DNA of 64,000 nucleotides from Trichocladium uniseriatum (Eukaryota > Ascomycota > Sordariomycetes > Sordariales > Chaetomiaceae): positions 62,001 through 126,000 of the forward strand of contig WOUO01000009.1 in assembly GCA_017139535.1 (NCBI GenBank). Direction: 5' to 3'. Every line of letters begins with the position of its first letter. The stretch's first letter is position 1. The translations under genes were made by a program, and so were the position numbers. Positions 20,666-31,501 of this stretch are shown in pieces. The notes under the pieces are model-generated. The model worked only from the letters and a program-made list of their open reading frames with translations, was not told where the DNA came from and did not search any database.

Positions 20666-21544
20666 ATGGAACCCTCTTACTCCTCCCCGGATCCTCGCCC
20701 TTTGGCGTCTTCTCGCGCGGATCCTCAAACGAGGCCAATAGCACAGGGACACAGCTACTGGCTGGAGGCCAATAGCGCGGACGATGCAAAAAGGCTAAAG
20801 AAACAAACGACCTCTAACTCTGGGCCCGAAGTCCTCGAGGATGACCAGACGAAGCCAACGACCTCCGGGTCCAACTCCAAACCCTCACAGCCCAACTCTA
20901 AAGACAACGCCGTATTCCCACCCCTTATCCGGAACTTCACCCGCGGCTACCCCCCCGGCCACAAACGCCGCAAGCCCGAGCCCGAGCCCGAGCCCGAACC
21001 GCCCCTCGACCCAAGGACCACAACCCGCCCCAAGCAAACCAACCCCCTAGCCGCCTCCCCCCACCCCGCAGCCCACTACTCCCAATACAAATGCCCCATC
21101 TGCAACACCCGCATCGCCGACCTCGTCGGCGCCGACTTCATCGGCCACGCCCCCTGCCTGCACCGCGGCCCTTGCACCAACAAATCCTGCGTAGCCAAAT
21201 ACTACGGCGTCAAACACTACTGGGGCAGCCGCCCCGACAACGACACCGCACCCCCGCTGTACTGTCAAGCGCCCGGGTGCGGGAGGCAGATCCGGCAGTG
21301 GTGTCTTGTCAAGACGCAGGCGTGGCAGGCGGGGTCGGAGGCGGTCATGTGTATGCCGCAGGAGGATCCGGAGGCTGTGAAGCATGAGGAGCGGAAGAGG
21401 AAGAAGGAGGAGGGGGAAAGGAAGGAGAGGGAGAGAAGGAGGAGGAGGGAGGAGAGGGAGGTGAATACGGAGATTACGGGGAATCGGGTGTTGGATTGGT
21501 GTATTGTGGTGTTTTGTTGTTGTTGTCCGGGTGTATTTTGGTGA
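20666..21544 (+). CDS. Cysteine-rich putative zinc-binding protein with hydrophobic Cys tail (292 aa)
   Basis: Start at the ATG 20666 (MEPSYSSP). The frame is open further upstream, but that part looks like leader or intron, ending at a CTTACTAACC...GCAG signal. Residues 1-120 are polar and disordered, ending in an EP dipeptide repeat. Residues about 130-215 hold paired cysteines (CPIC, APCLHRGPC, NKSC, CQAPGCGRQ) that read as a zinc-binding domain of unknown family. A pure-purine stretch encodes a K/E/R-rich helix, and the protein ends in CIVVFCCCCPGVFW, which could be lipidated or membrane-attached. Function unknown. Confidence 0.6.
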   Translation: MEPSYSSPDPRPLASSRADPQTRPIAQGHSYWLEANSADDAKRLKKQTTSNSGPEVLEDDQTKPTTSGSNSKPSQPNSKDNAVFPPLIRNFTRGYPPGHKRRKPEPEPEPEPPLDPRTTTRPKQTNPLAASPHPAAHYSQYKCPICNTRIADLVGADFIGHAPCLHRGPCTNKSCVAKYYGVKHYWGSRPDNDTAPPLYCQAPGCGRQIRQWCLVKTQAWQAGSEAVMCMPQEDPEAVKHEERKRKKEEGERKERERRRRREEREVNTEITGNRVLDWCIVVFCCCCPGVFW

Positions 21545-21996
21545 TGAGGGAAGGGAAGGGAAGGGGAGGGACTGCGGGTGCAGGGAACTTTTTGGGTTGG
21601 AGAAACTTGTTTCGATAATTACATGCGTAGCTTGGGACATTGTAGATATTTTGTGTATATTTGTTGTTGGGGGAGGCTGTAGCGTGTTTAGACAAAGTGA
21701 GAAATGAGAACAGTTTTCTCGAAGTTCCCTCTCCAAAGGCCAATCCTCCGAGCCGTGACCTAGGTGATCATTGGGTGCACACATATACGAGCTCAACCTT
21801 GGTTGGTCCGTTACCTCCTCGGGCTATTGCATGTGGTATTGCACGGGCCCGAAGCGCTTTGGGTGTCAACCGCAGCTGTTGGGCAGTCAACACGCCTCCG
21901 GATCCCAACCAAGAACCACCAGATCTCAGCACAGTCAACAACCCCCTCCCCGGCTTCCAGACCCTAGTAACTGCTATTAGCGGCACTCAATAAAAT
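21545..21996. other. Spacer between two same-strand genes
   Basis: About 450 bp with no supported gene. Terminator and promoter only. Confidence 0.45.
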
Positions 21997-22297
21997 ATGT
22001 GTAAATACATCAAACACTCATTCTATTACACGAAATGCAAAAAAGAAGACGGCAAGCACCTCGCCAACGAGTATAGCGTTAATGAATGCGACGAGGCAAA
22101 AGCCAACGGGACGTTCTGCCCCTCCATCTCACCCGCCGAGGACCAAACCGGCGGTCCGGTTACGTTTGGGTCATCGAAACGACGGGGGGAGTGTCCTCAG
22201 TGCCCTCCGCCCATCCCTGTTGGCGTGAGCCCAGTTCCAGGATTTTGTATGTCTGCAACCGGGAACTCTCGCACTAACGCCTCGACAGCAATCCTGA
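21997..22297 (+). CDS. Small cysteine-containing protein (probably 2 exons, 78 aa)
   Basis: Exon 1 is 21997..22224. A 64-nt intron begins GTGAGC and ends in an excellent CACTAAC branch plus CGACAG acceptor, after which exon 2 (22289..22297) adds two residues and a stop. Without splicing the frame would run to 22338 (113 aa). Cysteines at 2, 14, 31 and 42 and a CPQC pair near 65-68, with KH and YY motifs between, resemble short uncharacterised fungal proteins that probably bind a metal. There is no signal peptide. Its 3' end overlaps the last exon of the kinase on the other strand. Confidence 0.5.
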
Positions 22298-23234
22298 TGG
22301 CCGAGCGAGGAACGCGACGGGAACGACCAGTATCGTGAACATGCAGCAGGCGAGGCCAATAAGGGGCCAATTTTGGGCATACGCCGGCCCCTTTCCCGTT
22401 GCATGCTTCTTGTCTGCCGCTATTTCTAGATGAGTCAGGGTCTCTCTGTGTGTATCTACTTGCAGTCTGGAATTGGAATCGCAGAGAAATGAGGAGATAC
22501 ATACCAATACCGTTGTCCATCCTGGCTTGCTTTACATCAACTAAGAGATTATCGACTGTCTCGTAGCCGCCTCTCCAGCACTGCGAGATGACGGCCTGGA
22601 GGGCTGGAAGGTGGTCCAAAGATGGAAAGTCGCCGGTTCTGATGGCTTTCTCAACCTCGACAATGTTGCGTCCTCGGAACGGATTAGTGCCCGTTAGGAT
22701 CTCGTAAAAGGTACTCCCCAGCGCAAATATCTCGACCTTTTCGGACGGATCGTCTGTGTCGGGATGCGAGTGGCTGGTGCCGTACCACCCCAGCGGCTCT
22801 TCGTTGTCGATGGATGAGCCCGAGAAGTCGCCAATCATGGCATTGCAATCAGCGTCAAGGAATATGTTATTGTAGGATACGTCGCAGTGAAAGATGCCCT
22901 TGGAGTGAAGAAAGGAGATGGCCTCGGTCACCTGCTCGGCCCATCGAAGCCTCGTGGACAGTGACGTGGAGGGTTCCGAGTCCAAGTATTGCCGGACCGT
23001 TCCGTGCGGAGCAAACTGCAACAGGATGCTCCCATTGAACTGCCCGTAATATGGCAGAACGGCGCTATGACGGCCGAGGCGTTCATAGACGGCAACTTCC
23101 CGGTCTCTCGCCGCGGTCGATGTGTAGCACTTGGCCACGGCATCCACGCGGAGTACCCAGGACGAGAGTCCTGTGCCAACAACGACATTCTCTCGAATCG
23201 TGTGAGGTATATCAACCCTCACAATGTTTTCCAT
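22274..23234 (-). CDS. Compact tail-anchored protein kinase-like protein (2 exons, 293 aa)
   Basis: Exons 23234..22505 and 22425..22274 flank a 79-nt intron (GTATGT...TCTAG). Kinase features: a Gly-loop VVGTGLSSWVLRV, Lys35 (VAKCY), Glu in DREVAVYERLG, catalytic loop HCDVSYNNIFLD with D118 and N123, D136 in DFSGSS (DFS rather than DFG), and a C-lobe FALGSTFYEILTGTNPF. The fold is minimal, about 235 residues. Exon 2 adds a polar linker and one hydrophobic helix (about 264-283) followed by a short basic end, the layout of a tail-anchored membrane protein. No substrate is evident. Met 23234 was chosen as the start; an in-frame extension to 23351 is less likely. Confidence 0.82.
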
Positions 23235-23578
23235 GCTGCGGCTTGTGTGTATGTGGACGGCGTGTGTGCACGATAGTTGACGCGAACGCGATGGTAATCC
23301 CAGCAAAGTTGAGCAAGCCAAGCCAATCAAAAAAATAGATTCTTCATTCATTCTTAGATTAACCCTAACCCCATGCTAATGCTCAACCCACCATGTCGTG
23401 GCCTGTTCAACCAGCTCTGCTGGGACTGGAATAAGGTAGGGGGGTCTACGATACGCATGTAGGTAGGTATTGAAAGAACTTTGTAACCACCGATAAAAGA
23501 AACGCTTCTCTAGAATTTACTCCTGCGAGCGTTGCAGACCACCAGTCCACGTATCCGTCGTAGACTCATAGAGACCCC

Positions 23579-24478
23579 TCATATCCATGAACTCCCTCCT
23601 GACCGGCCCGATCCCTTGTCCTTATCCTGAAGCAGATCTGCAAAGGAGCTGTACCCACTTGCCTCCGTAATCTTGCTGCCAATGTTAGATCGACGCGGTG
23701 GCAGAGGCGGGAACATTGTCTCTTCGGTAATGAGAGGAGCAGCCCGAGAAGATGACGAAAAATCGAATCTGGACGTTTTAGACCGCGGTGGCAGTGAAAA
23801 GTCAAAGCTGTCAAGGTCGACTGCGTTTGAACGGCTATGAAGGCGCGATATGCGCGACGGAGGGCTGTCAAAACGGTACTTGAGAGGCGGTGGCCGTGGT
23901 GAGGGCGGCGGTGGGGACAAGGGGTTGTTGAAGTCAAAGTCGTCTAGTGGCTTGGGCCTTGGGGAGGGCGGCGGTGGCGTGCCGTACTCAAATTTCCATG
24001 ATTTCGATTTTAGCGAGGGTAGTGACAAGTCCGAGTCAAATGATTTAGAACGCGACTTTAAACTAGGGGATGAGCTAAAAACGGAGCTGCGGGCTGTGGT
24101 GTTATGACGGTCAGCTGTAAAACCCCGAGGCGCATAGTGGTTATAATATTGTTCGTTGTACTCACAGCTATATCTGTCGCTCAAGCCGAACCGAGAATTA
24201 GATCGGGCAGTAAGCTCTCTCAACCTCCTGTCCTCAGCTAGTTGTCTTTCTCTTTCGACGTTCAGAACCGCCTCCCTTTGGGCTAGTCTGGTGGCTGCTC
24301 GTCGAAGAGACCGGTTTTCGTCTTGCTGTATTTGCGCGGCGTGATCATAGAGAGGATCTCTCTTGCGGTGTACATCCTCTACATAGGTCTGAGACTGTAT
24401 CCGTAGACCGCGGTTGCCCGGCGAGTAACCGGTGAAGCGCTTAGGAGGCGTGGTATTATCGGAGGACGTAAACGGCAT
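23579..24478 (-). CDS. Proline/serine-rich disordered protein (299 aa)
   Basis: Single exon. The ATG at 24478 (MPFTSSDN) is preferred over 24640. Residues about 40-95 form a charged helix (Arg/Glu/Gln-rich). The rest is low complexity with repeated TPPPPSPRPKP and SPPPPSPRPPP blocks, SxSFDSDLSLPSLKSKS repeats and many Ser/Arg pairs. Proline-rich repeats of this type bind SH3 or WW domains. There are no catalytic motifs and no signal peptide. Family not recognised. Confidence 0.65.
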   Translation of the reverse strand: MPFTSSDNTTPPKRFTGYSPGNRGLRIQSQTYVEDVHRKRDPLYDHAAQIQQDENRSLRRAATRLAQREAVLNVERERQLAEDRRLRELTARSNSRFGLSDRYSCEYNEQYYNHYAPRGFTADRHNTTARSSVFSSSPSLKSRSKSFDSDLSLPSLKSKSWKFEYGTPPPPSPRPKPLDDFDFNNPLSPPPPSPRPPPLKYRFDSPPSRISRLHSRSNAVDLDSFDFSLPPRSKTSRFDFSSSSRAAPLITEETMFPPLPPRRSNIGSKITEASGYSSFADLLQDKDKGSGRSGGSSWI

Positions 24479-25647
24479 CTTATACTTGGCTCGGTAGTGT
24501 ATCTCTTGGGAGAGGGGCGCATGCAAGATTGTGAATCGTTTGGTGGGTGTATGTACCGCGGCTGAGCACCTTATCAACAGGTAGCTGTGTGGCTGGTTTG
24601 TCTTACCGTGGTGGTTTGCGTACGGGCCCCGGGAATACAAGGGAAGAAGTAGTGGGTGTGATTTGAGTGGTGCCTGTTTAAATACTGGGTAGGGTGAACA
24701 AGCTACTTGTTATGTCTTTGATGAGTACTCGTCTTTGATACCCCTTTTCGCCATTTTATCACAATGGCCACCAGACACCTAGAGGATTCCCATGACCCGC
24801 TCTGATATCATCTCTTTTTCCCAAGTGATACACCTTAACCACTTGCTCAGCCTGACGCTTGCACGACGTTGTTGTCCCCGATGCATGTCGCACAGACTTG
24901 GCCGCGTTCGACAGGCATCTCTGGCTATGATGGTAGGACACAAAAGGGTCTAGGACATGGATATTGAATACAACGTGCCGACCTGCTACGCCGAGCTGGT
25001 CAGCCGCTTGATTACCGCATCGTCTAGTCCAAGCTTTGGCGCCCATCAGTGGTTAAGCCTTGGGTTCCCCATACTTACATGTACCTGGGTAACACGGTGG
25101 CTTCTAGCTCAGCCCTATTTCAACCATGTAGGAAATTCTATACTGACTCACAATCAGAGCTTATAGTCTAGGCTATTTCATGTCATCGTTCCCACGCATA
25201 GGTATTGAGTGTCCAACTCTCTCTGCCAACACAAGCCCAGAATTTTGCTCCCCAACGTGTAGGTCGTAGGCAGGGACAGAGGAGAGCTGACCCTAAGTCG
25301 AGTCGGGGTTGGTGAAGCCGTACCAAAACATGAAGCACCATTGATTGATGGTCTCGGTTGAGTTATTCTAGTTGAACATGGTAGCGGCTGGGCCATGGTA
25401 GATCTGCCTTCTGGGTTGCGGGTATTTGTGGTTGGGGCACATGTCTAAAACCGCCTGCTCTATGATCACTGCTGGGCTTAGTTTCTGCTTCCTTTGTCCA
25501 TATTTGTTCTGACTTGGGCTGTGCTGTGGAATTAATTGTTATTGGCGCACAATCTGTTTCTTTGCACAGTGTTGGCTACATCAGGATCCTTCAAGCGAGA
25601 AAGGGGGAACAATCTTATTGTATGCACGATTGATTGGTGCCACTAGA
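24479..25647. other. Gene-free region
   Basis: About 1.17 kb, containing the promoter of the proline-rich protein gene and the 3' side of the small membrane protein gene. No supported coding sequence. Confidence 0.45.
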
Positions 25648-25883
25648 CTACCCGAAGCACTTCGCTGCGGTTTTCGGGTAGAGGGTGGCCACAGCGAATA
25701 TCCCAGGATACGTGACAGCCATGATGTTCTGATTTAGGGGTTGTCAGCCTGGTCCCTTAAACAACTGAAGATCTAAACCTACCGTCATCATACCACTAGA
25801 AAAATGCCCAACACGAACAGCTTTCTGGTGTTGGTGCTGTCCTTGCTCATCGTTGAGTTGGCCGGGCCGATTGTAGACAGCAT
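25648..25883 (-). CDS. Very small single-pass membrane protein (2 exons, 56 aa)
   Basis: Read from splice signals: exon 1 25883..25794, a 65-nt intron (GTATGA...CTAAATCAG) and exon 2 25728..25648. The frame is preserved and stops cleanly. The spliced protein has a polar N-terminus, one hydrophobic segment spanning the junction (LFVLGIFLVNIMAVTYPGIF) and a short end KTAAKCFG. A TTTGCAG acceptor-like site just upstream suggests an additional 5' exon is possible. No family recognised. Support is the coding look across a good intron, not homology. Confidence 0.42.
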
Positions 25884-26025
25884 AGATATCACCTGCAAAT
25901 CTCACAGTGAATACCTAAGCAACATGTTCCATTATCGAATCGTCCACCCATAAACGTCACGAAGCGTGAATAACCTTACTTCCCTCAACAATACCTATCA
26001 AGGCGCAAACCATAACCCTATCTTC

Positions 26026-29000
26026 CTAAGCATTTTCCACCATCTCCGGCATATTATTAACCATAACGACAGGCATATCATCCGGCACTTTCATCTGCCG
26101 CTCCAACTTCCACTCCCACCTCGCCTTCTCTACCAGATCCCCTCCCTTGCGCAGCCGCGCCCGCCACCCCTCAACCCACTGCCACGCTAACCGAGCATCA
26201 CCAACAGGCTCCGAATATTCTGGCCGCGGCTGAATACCGCGCCTCGAACCGACCGTAGTAGTAGACCTAGCCAGACGGTGAGCCGCAGTAGCAGTACCAG
26301 CATGTGTCTTCTCCCCCCCATCCTCATCACCATCATCAACCGAGACCTGGGCGGTGATAGCAAGGACACGGAGCCGGTCAAAGTTGCTCTCCAGCACTAT
26401 AACCCCCTCCTTCTTCCTCATTCCCTCCCCCTCCTCTGACCGCTCCATGCCAACTTGAACCCCCCCTCCACCACCACCGGGCCCCGCCGCGCCCGAGCGT
26501 GGTCAATGCTGACCCTGATGACCCATCAACCACCCACTCCTCTCCTCCTCCCCATGCCCCTCGACACCGCCACCGGAATCAACACCAGTAGGGCTCAAAA
26601 CCGACTCAAACCGCTGCTGGCCCCATTGCTCACGCACAGGCGACATGGATGGAACCTCCGGCAGTTGCCCCGCCCCCCACGCATCACTACTCGGCCTTGA
26701 CGACCGCGACGGCACCGACCTGCCCGAGGCAGTCGACCCCTGCCGTCTGCGGTGGTGGTGGTGGTGGTGTGGCTGCTCAAAGATACTGCGCATGCGCTGG
26801 AAGAGGCCGCCGTGGCCGCCGCTGCTACCCTCGCCACCGCTTCCGTGGCTGCTGATGGCGTTTGGGGGGGTCGGTTCGCGGCGCTGCCAGAGGCCGCTGC
26901 CGCCTCCTCCTCCCCCGCTTGTGGGGTGGTAAACTGGGGTGCTGGGACCGGGGGTGGGTTCTTCTTCTTGGGGTTCTTCGGGTTGTTCTTGGTGTTGTGG
27001 TGGTTGGGGGCTGGGGCGGGATGGGGCGCTGTAGGTTGGTGCATCTGGGATGGGTCGGTTGTTCATTGCGGGCTCGACTTTTGTCGTTTGGGGGATGACG
27101 TGGAGGGGTGAAGGCGGAGAGGTGGATAGGGTGCGCAGGGATTGGGGAGTCCAGCCATCAGATGCACGCCATGGCACGTTGGTTTCCCCCCTTGTCGCCG
27201 GGTTTTCTGGCGTCGTGTACTCTGGTGAGCCGAGAGACTCGTGCTCGGTCGGAGTCTGAGGCCTGCCGTTATGTGGGCTTTTGGCAGGGCTCCTGGCCGA
27301 GGACGGTGTGTCTTGTTGCAGTTCCACCCAGCTGGTTTCGGGGTCTGCTGAGTGCTGGGAAATCTGACTTGGCCGTGCGGGCGGCGTTTCCGGGCTTAGC
27401 CCTTCCGCTTCTGGTTCATCTTCATCGTCAAAGTAGCCCTCGATTTCCTCAACCCAGCTTCTGCTACGGGTGTGGGGAGGCATTTGAGCGTCAACCTCAA
27501 CGTGCGCCATGACTTCCCCTCTACCTGACAACAGGGAAGCCTCTTGGTCACGCCCGTCTTCATGCTCGGTTGCGGTTGCTCCAAATGAAGAAATAGGACC
27601 CTCACTCCGCCCATCGTCGTCAAACAGCTCGTCTTCACCGTGAACCGTGGTTGCGTGGTGATCCCCTAGCTCGTATTGCCAAACACTTTCATCTGAGTGT
27701 TGCTCCGCCTCGGCACTAGTGACACCGATATGGTGAAACGGGTTCACCTGGCTTTCACCAAACGCTCGGAGGGACTGGTGAGAGGGCAAAGGGGTGACGA
27801 ACCGCTGGGAATCGTTGTCAGTGTAGTCATCTTCTGAAGTTTGGTGACCGGAGCTGTGGGAGCCTAGTTGCTTAGCCTCTGATACGTGATGTTCAACTGG
27901 CCCAGGCTCTTCATGCTGGTAACTGCCGTCAAACTTGGACGATGACTCATGACGCTTGGATTCGCCATCAGTGTAATCGTCTTCTGAATCATGGTGCTCG
28001 GCGCCGTGATATCCTGGTTCATATGCCCCCGACACGTGTTTTTCAACAGTCCCGGGATCTCTATGATGGTAGTCATCATCAGACTCTGATGCCGGTCCAT
28101 GGATTTGGTACTGATCTGGCGATACCCCACCGAGAGCATACTCGTCGTGTTCATGATGTTCGTCGTCTCCGTTTCCATCATGCTCGGGCTCTGACAAAGC
28201 CTCATGATCACTAAGCGCTTTGCTAATATCCAAAAAAGGATTTGGAGCTGACTCTTGCGAGTCGATATTGCTCTGAGGCTGAAGCAGTCGAGTAGTGTGC
28301 GCAGCCTGAGGCTCTGCATCATGGTCTGATACGCTCTGTACACTGCTATTGTCGAGCTTCTCTTCTTGATGGGGACTTGTTGGAGGTGGTGGTTCTTGTA
28401 GATGGACTTCGGCGTCGTCCTCCTCGATAGATTCGGTGTCCTCGGTATTCTCTGTATCCTTCAATGAAGGAGGACTGTTCCCGGGCTCTGGAAATACGGC
28501 CGAAACGGGTACTTGCCCGTCCGATCGGTGAGGGACAGTCTCATCAGCTTCGGCGCCGACCTCCACGTCCGCCTCGTGGCTCGTCGCGGGGCCTAGGGCT
28601 TCTCCACCATACACTTCTGTTTCAAGGCGCTCAGTCCCCTCGATAAAACTTGGGCCCGGGTGGTTGAAAACATTGTCCTCGACATCGACATCTTCCGACA
28701 AATAACCATTGGCGGGGAGCGAGCTTGTGTCGTCGATGTCCGGCAGGGGTGCTGGGCCGGATGCCTCGGATATTTGATGGTATGCGCCGTTGTCGGATGG
28801 TGCCGGAGCCGGAGAAGATCTCCGCGAGATTTCGTCGTCATTGCTATCAGCGTCATAGTGAGCCAGCGGGGCGGCACGAGCTTCGACCGTCTCCACTGAC
28901 ACTTCCGGATGTCCACACTCGGCCTCTTCGGAAACCGAGATATCTTTTGCGACTTGGCCTTCATGGACCGTCCCTTCATCCTGTGCTGTGGGTGAGCTGC

Positions 29001-30116
29001 TTGGAAGAGGTTCCTCGCGCTCGTCTCCCTCCTTGGCAACCGGAGTTACAGGTTCGACGTGGCCGTGAGCGAGCCTGGTGTTGGCTTCAACCATTTCTGC
29101 GGCGGGACTATCCGCTCCATGGCTTATTGTGCCAGGGATGTCTCTATTTTGGTGCTGTTCTGGAGCACCATATTTGGCAAAGTGCAGATGGGCCAAGGAA
29201 AGGTCGGGCTGTGGTTGACTTGACTCGTTTATTATATTTGTCGTAGTGGGCTGATCGCGGGGTTCCAAATCCGGCTTGTGTTCAATAGCCTGGTCGTCAT
29301 GTACCGTGTCTCGTCCACGGCTGGTGGGGAGCGGATCAGCCCCTACAACTTCGGGTTGCTCCTGTGCCTGCCGTTCTAACTGCTGGATATCCGGTGGTGG
29401 GCTTGGCTTTATTTCTGGGGAGAGAGAGGCAGTCGGATGGTCAGCAGGCGCTCCTGCAGCCGTCGCGGGTTCCGGCGGGTGACTTTGTTCGGACACAACC
29501 CGTGGCAAAGCCCCTGTTCTCACGGCCCTCCTCGACCTAATCGGCGTGGCGTGGAGCGTGGGCAATGACAACTCCATCTTTTCCTCAATAAGCCGGTTAA
29601 GCTCCTGTTGAGCAGCGTTGTTAGCACGATGGGACACACACGGCAGGCGATGGCAGCACGTACCCTTCTTTTCTCTTGCAAAGCCCTCAACCTATCGTAG
29701 CCCTCTACAAGGGCCACCCGGGCGTCCTCCTCGGCCTGGCTCATGAGGTTGTCTGTCTCCTGCTCAATCTCCTCCGTCTCCTCCTTGAGCTTCCCTCCTC
29801 GGGCCTTGTCCTCCTCGCGTTCTCTTGCGGCAAGCAAGGCATCTTCTTCCCGCCTTTTCCGATCGCGCTCCTCGTCCTCCTTCCTGCGCCGTTCGGCTAT
29901 GACTTCGCGCTCCACCTGCCGTCTCCGATGTAAAGCCTCTGACTCGGTGGAAAAGGCGGCGGATAGGGTGCGGATGGCATCGTCGCGTTTCTTTTCGAGC
30001 TCGTCGAGTTTCTCGTCCTGAGCAGCGGTGTCGAGCGATGCGAGGGTGGTGTGGATGGTCGCCAGAGTCTCTTGCATCTGGGCAACCAACGACGAAACGT
30101 CGGTCATGGACCCCAT
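26026..30116 (-). CDS. Very large, mostly disordered protein with N-terminal coiled coil (3 exons, about 1323 aa)
   Basis: Exon 1 30116..29664 and exon 2 29604..26514 are joined by a clear 59-nt intron (GTACGT; CTAACAAC branch; CAACAG). Exon 3 26453..26026 is proposed: it is in the same frame as exon 2, separated by one TGA at 26503-26505 that a 60-nt GTCAGC...CAAG intron would remove. If not spliced, the protein ends at 26503 (about 1184 aa). Residues 1-150 are a charged coiled coil (ELEKKRDDAIRTL, EREVIAERRRKEDEERDRK), followed by the helix ELNRLIEEKMELSLP. The rest is acidic, Ser/Glu/Pro-rich and low complexity, with a duplicated block of about 43 residues, polyglycine and a polyhistidine run. 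Exon 3 returns to ordered helix (RLAWQWVEGWRARLR). Comparable fungal proteins are sometimes labelled involucrin-repeat or myosin-like; function unknown. Confidence 0.75.
27800..28075 (-). repeat. Internal coding duplication of about 43 residues
   Basis: Two adjacent blocks within the large disordered protein share the pattern Y-H-x2-x-P-G-x-V-E-x-H-V-S-x-A ... SEDDYTD-x-x-S-x-R. They read as a diverged tandem duplication. Confidence 0.7.
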
Positions 30117-31501
30117 TGTGTCGGAGTCCCGGGGTGGTTCCAAAAGCGGTCACTAGTCACAGGGACCTGGGGATTTGGGGCCTGGTGTAGCTTGCCCTCG
30201 CAGGGGTAGACAGACAACTTTGAAGCAACAGGCTCGAAGAAAGCATGTGTGGTGACCACTACATGTTCGTGCGGTGGGTGTATGACCAACGCCTGCCTAC
30301 GGACGGCAGTGTCCGCCCGAGTCTAAGGGGCAGTGATCACACTGGCAAGCAGAGAGTGAAGCAAACGGCACTCACAGAGGCAGAACTTAGAGCTGGATGA
30401 GCTATCCAGTAGCTAGCTCCAGGATCAAAGAAGCAGACGAGAATAAAGATAACGAAAAAAGACAGGAAACGAAACGGCTCTGCAATCTTGACCAACAGAA
30501 GCGCCGGAACCTGATCTGGGAGGGGAGAGGTGACTGGATTCGTTGGGGTTGCTCTTCAAGAGATCCAGGGCGTTTCTCTGGACGGCACTCGCCTCCCTGA
30601 TGCCACTGACACAACGAGGCCGAGCAAAACACCAGGTATGCCTGTTGAAAGACGAGAGTCATGGCAACGCAGCGATTGCTTAATCGCCACGGTTGTAGGT
30701 GGAGTACTACTGGACTTGAGGCAAGGCATTCGGATAGTCTCCGAGCTCATCTTGGTGAAGTCGATAAAAGTCGTACTCGTTACGGGACATCGTAGGGCAA
30801 GCCAACGTGAAAATCTCTCGCTGCGCGAAGCAGAGAAACAAGGTCATATCTCCATCCTGACAGACGCAGACTTGGCTGTCGTTGCTCGCTGTGTCTCGGG
30901 AGGTTACCAGTCATGCAGGTAACAACGAAGTGGGCATCGTTAAATAAAACAGATGGTACTGTGTTACTAGCAAAGAAACGCCGGGCGGCGCGTGGCAAAG
31001 CCTGTAAAGAATCCGCATGAAGTCAACTGACCTTGAGTTTTGACGTTGAGCCTGCCATGTTTCAGAATCTGGCGATGTCAAGTTTGTGTAACGGCTGTGG
31101 GCCTTTGTGGGGTGTCCTGGCAAGCTCCAGAGGTAAGTTCCGCACTAACGAATTTATGACCTTTGACATCGGAATGAACCTCCTCAACACGAGCAAAAGA
31201 CTTTCGACTGTCCGAATATGTACATATTGATGCTCCCGTAACAAATGCCATAGAAATGGAATGCATGTGATATATGCAGCGCTAGTAATAATGTAAAAGT
31301 CCCTGGGGCTGATGGCACAATGCCCTGCCCGATCTAATCCGCCTCCGAGTCCAAGCCCGAGTCCTGTACGGCGTCATCTCGCCGTGTGAGTACAGGGGCG
31401 GGATGCTAAACAATGTGCTCATGGAGCAACTGGTATATAAGATGTGTAAAGAAGAAGAAAATGCAATCCAAAAACACGCTCAACCGTAGACCAACACCTG
31501 C
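30117..31501. other. Gene-free region
   Basis: About 1.4 kb holding the promoter of the large disordered protein gene and the 3' side of the next gene. A frame at 30530..30922 (+) has an intron-like interval but no ATG or recognisable domain. Confidence 0.4.

Noticed and set aside
23358..23374. Telomere-like AACCCTAACCCC stretch
   Set aside because: Fewer than three repeat units in an ordinary spacer; too short to be an interstitial telomere.
30530..30922. Plus-strand frame with an intron-like 63-nt interval
   Set aside because: No ATG in context and no recognisable protein; the splice-like signals may be chance.
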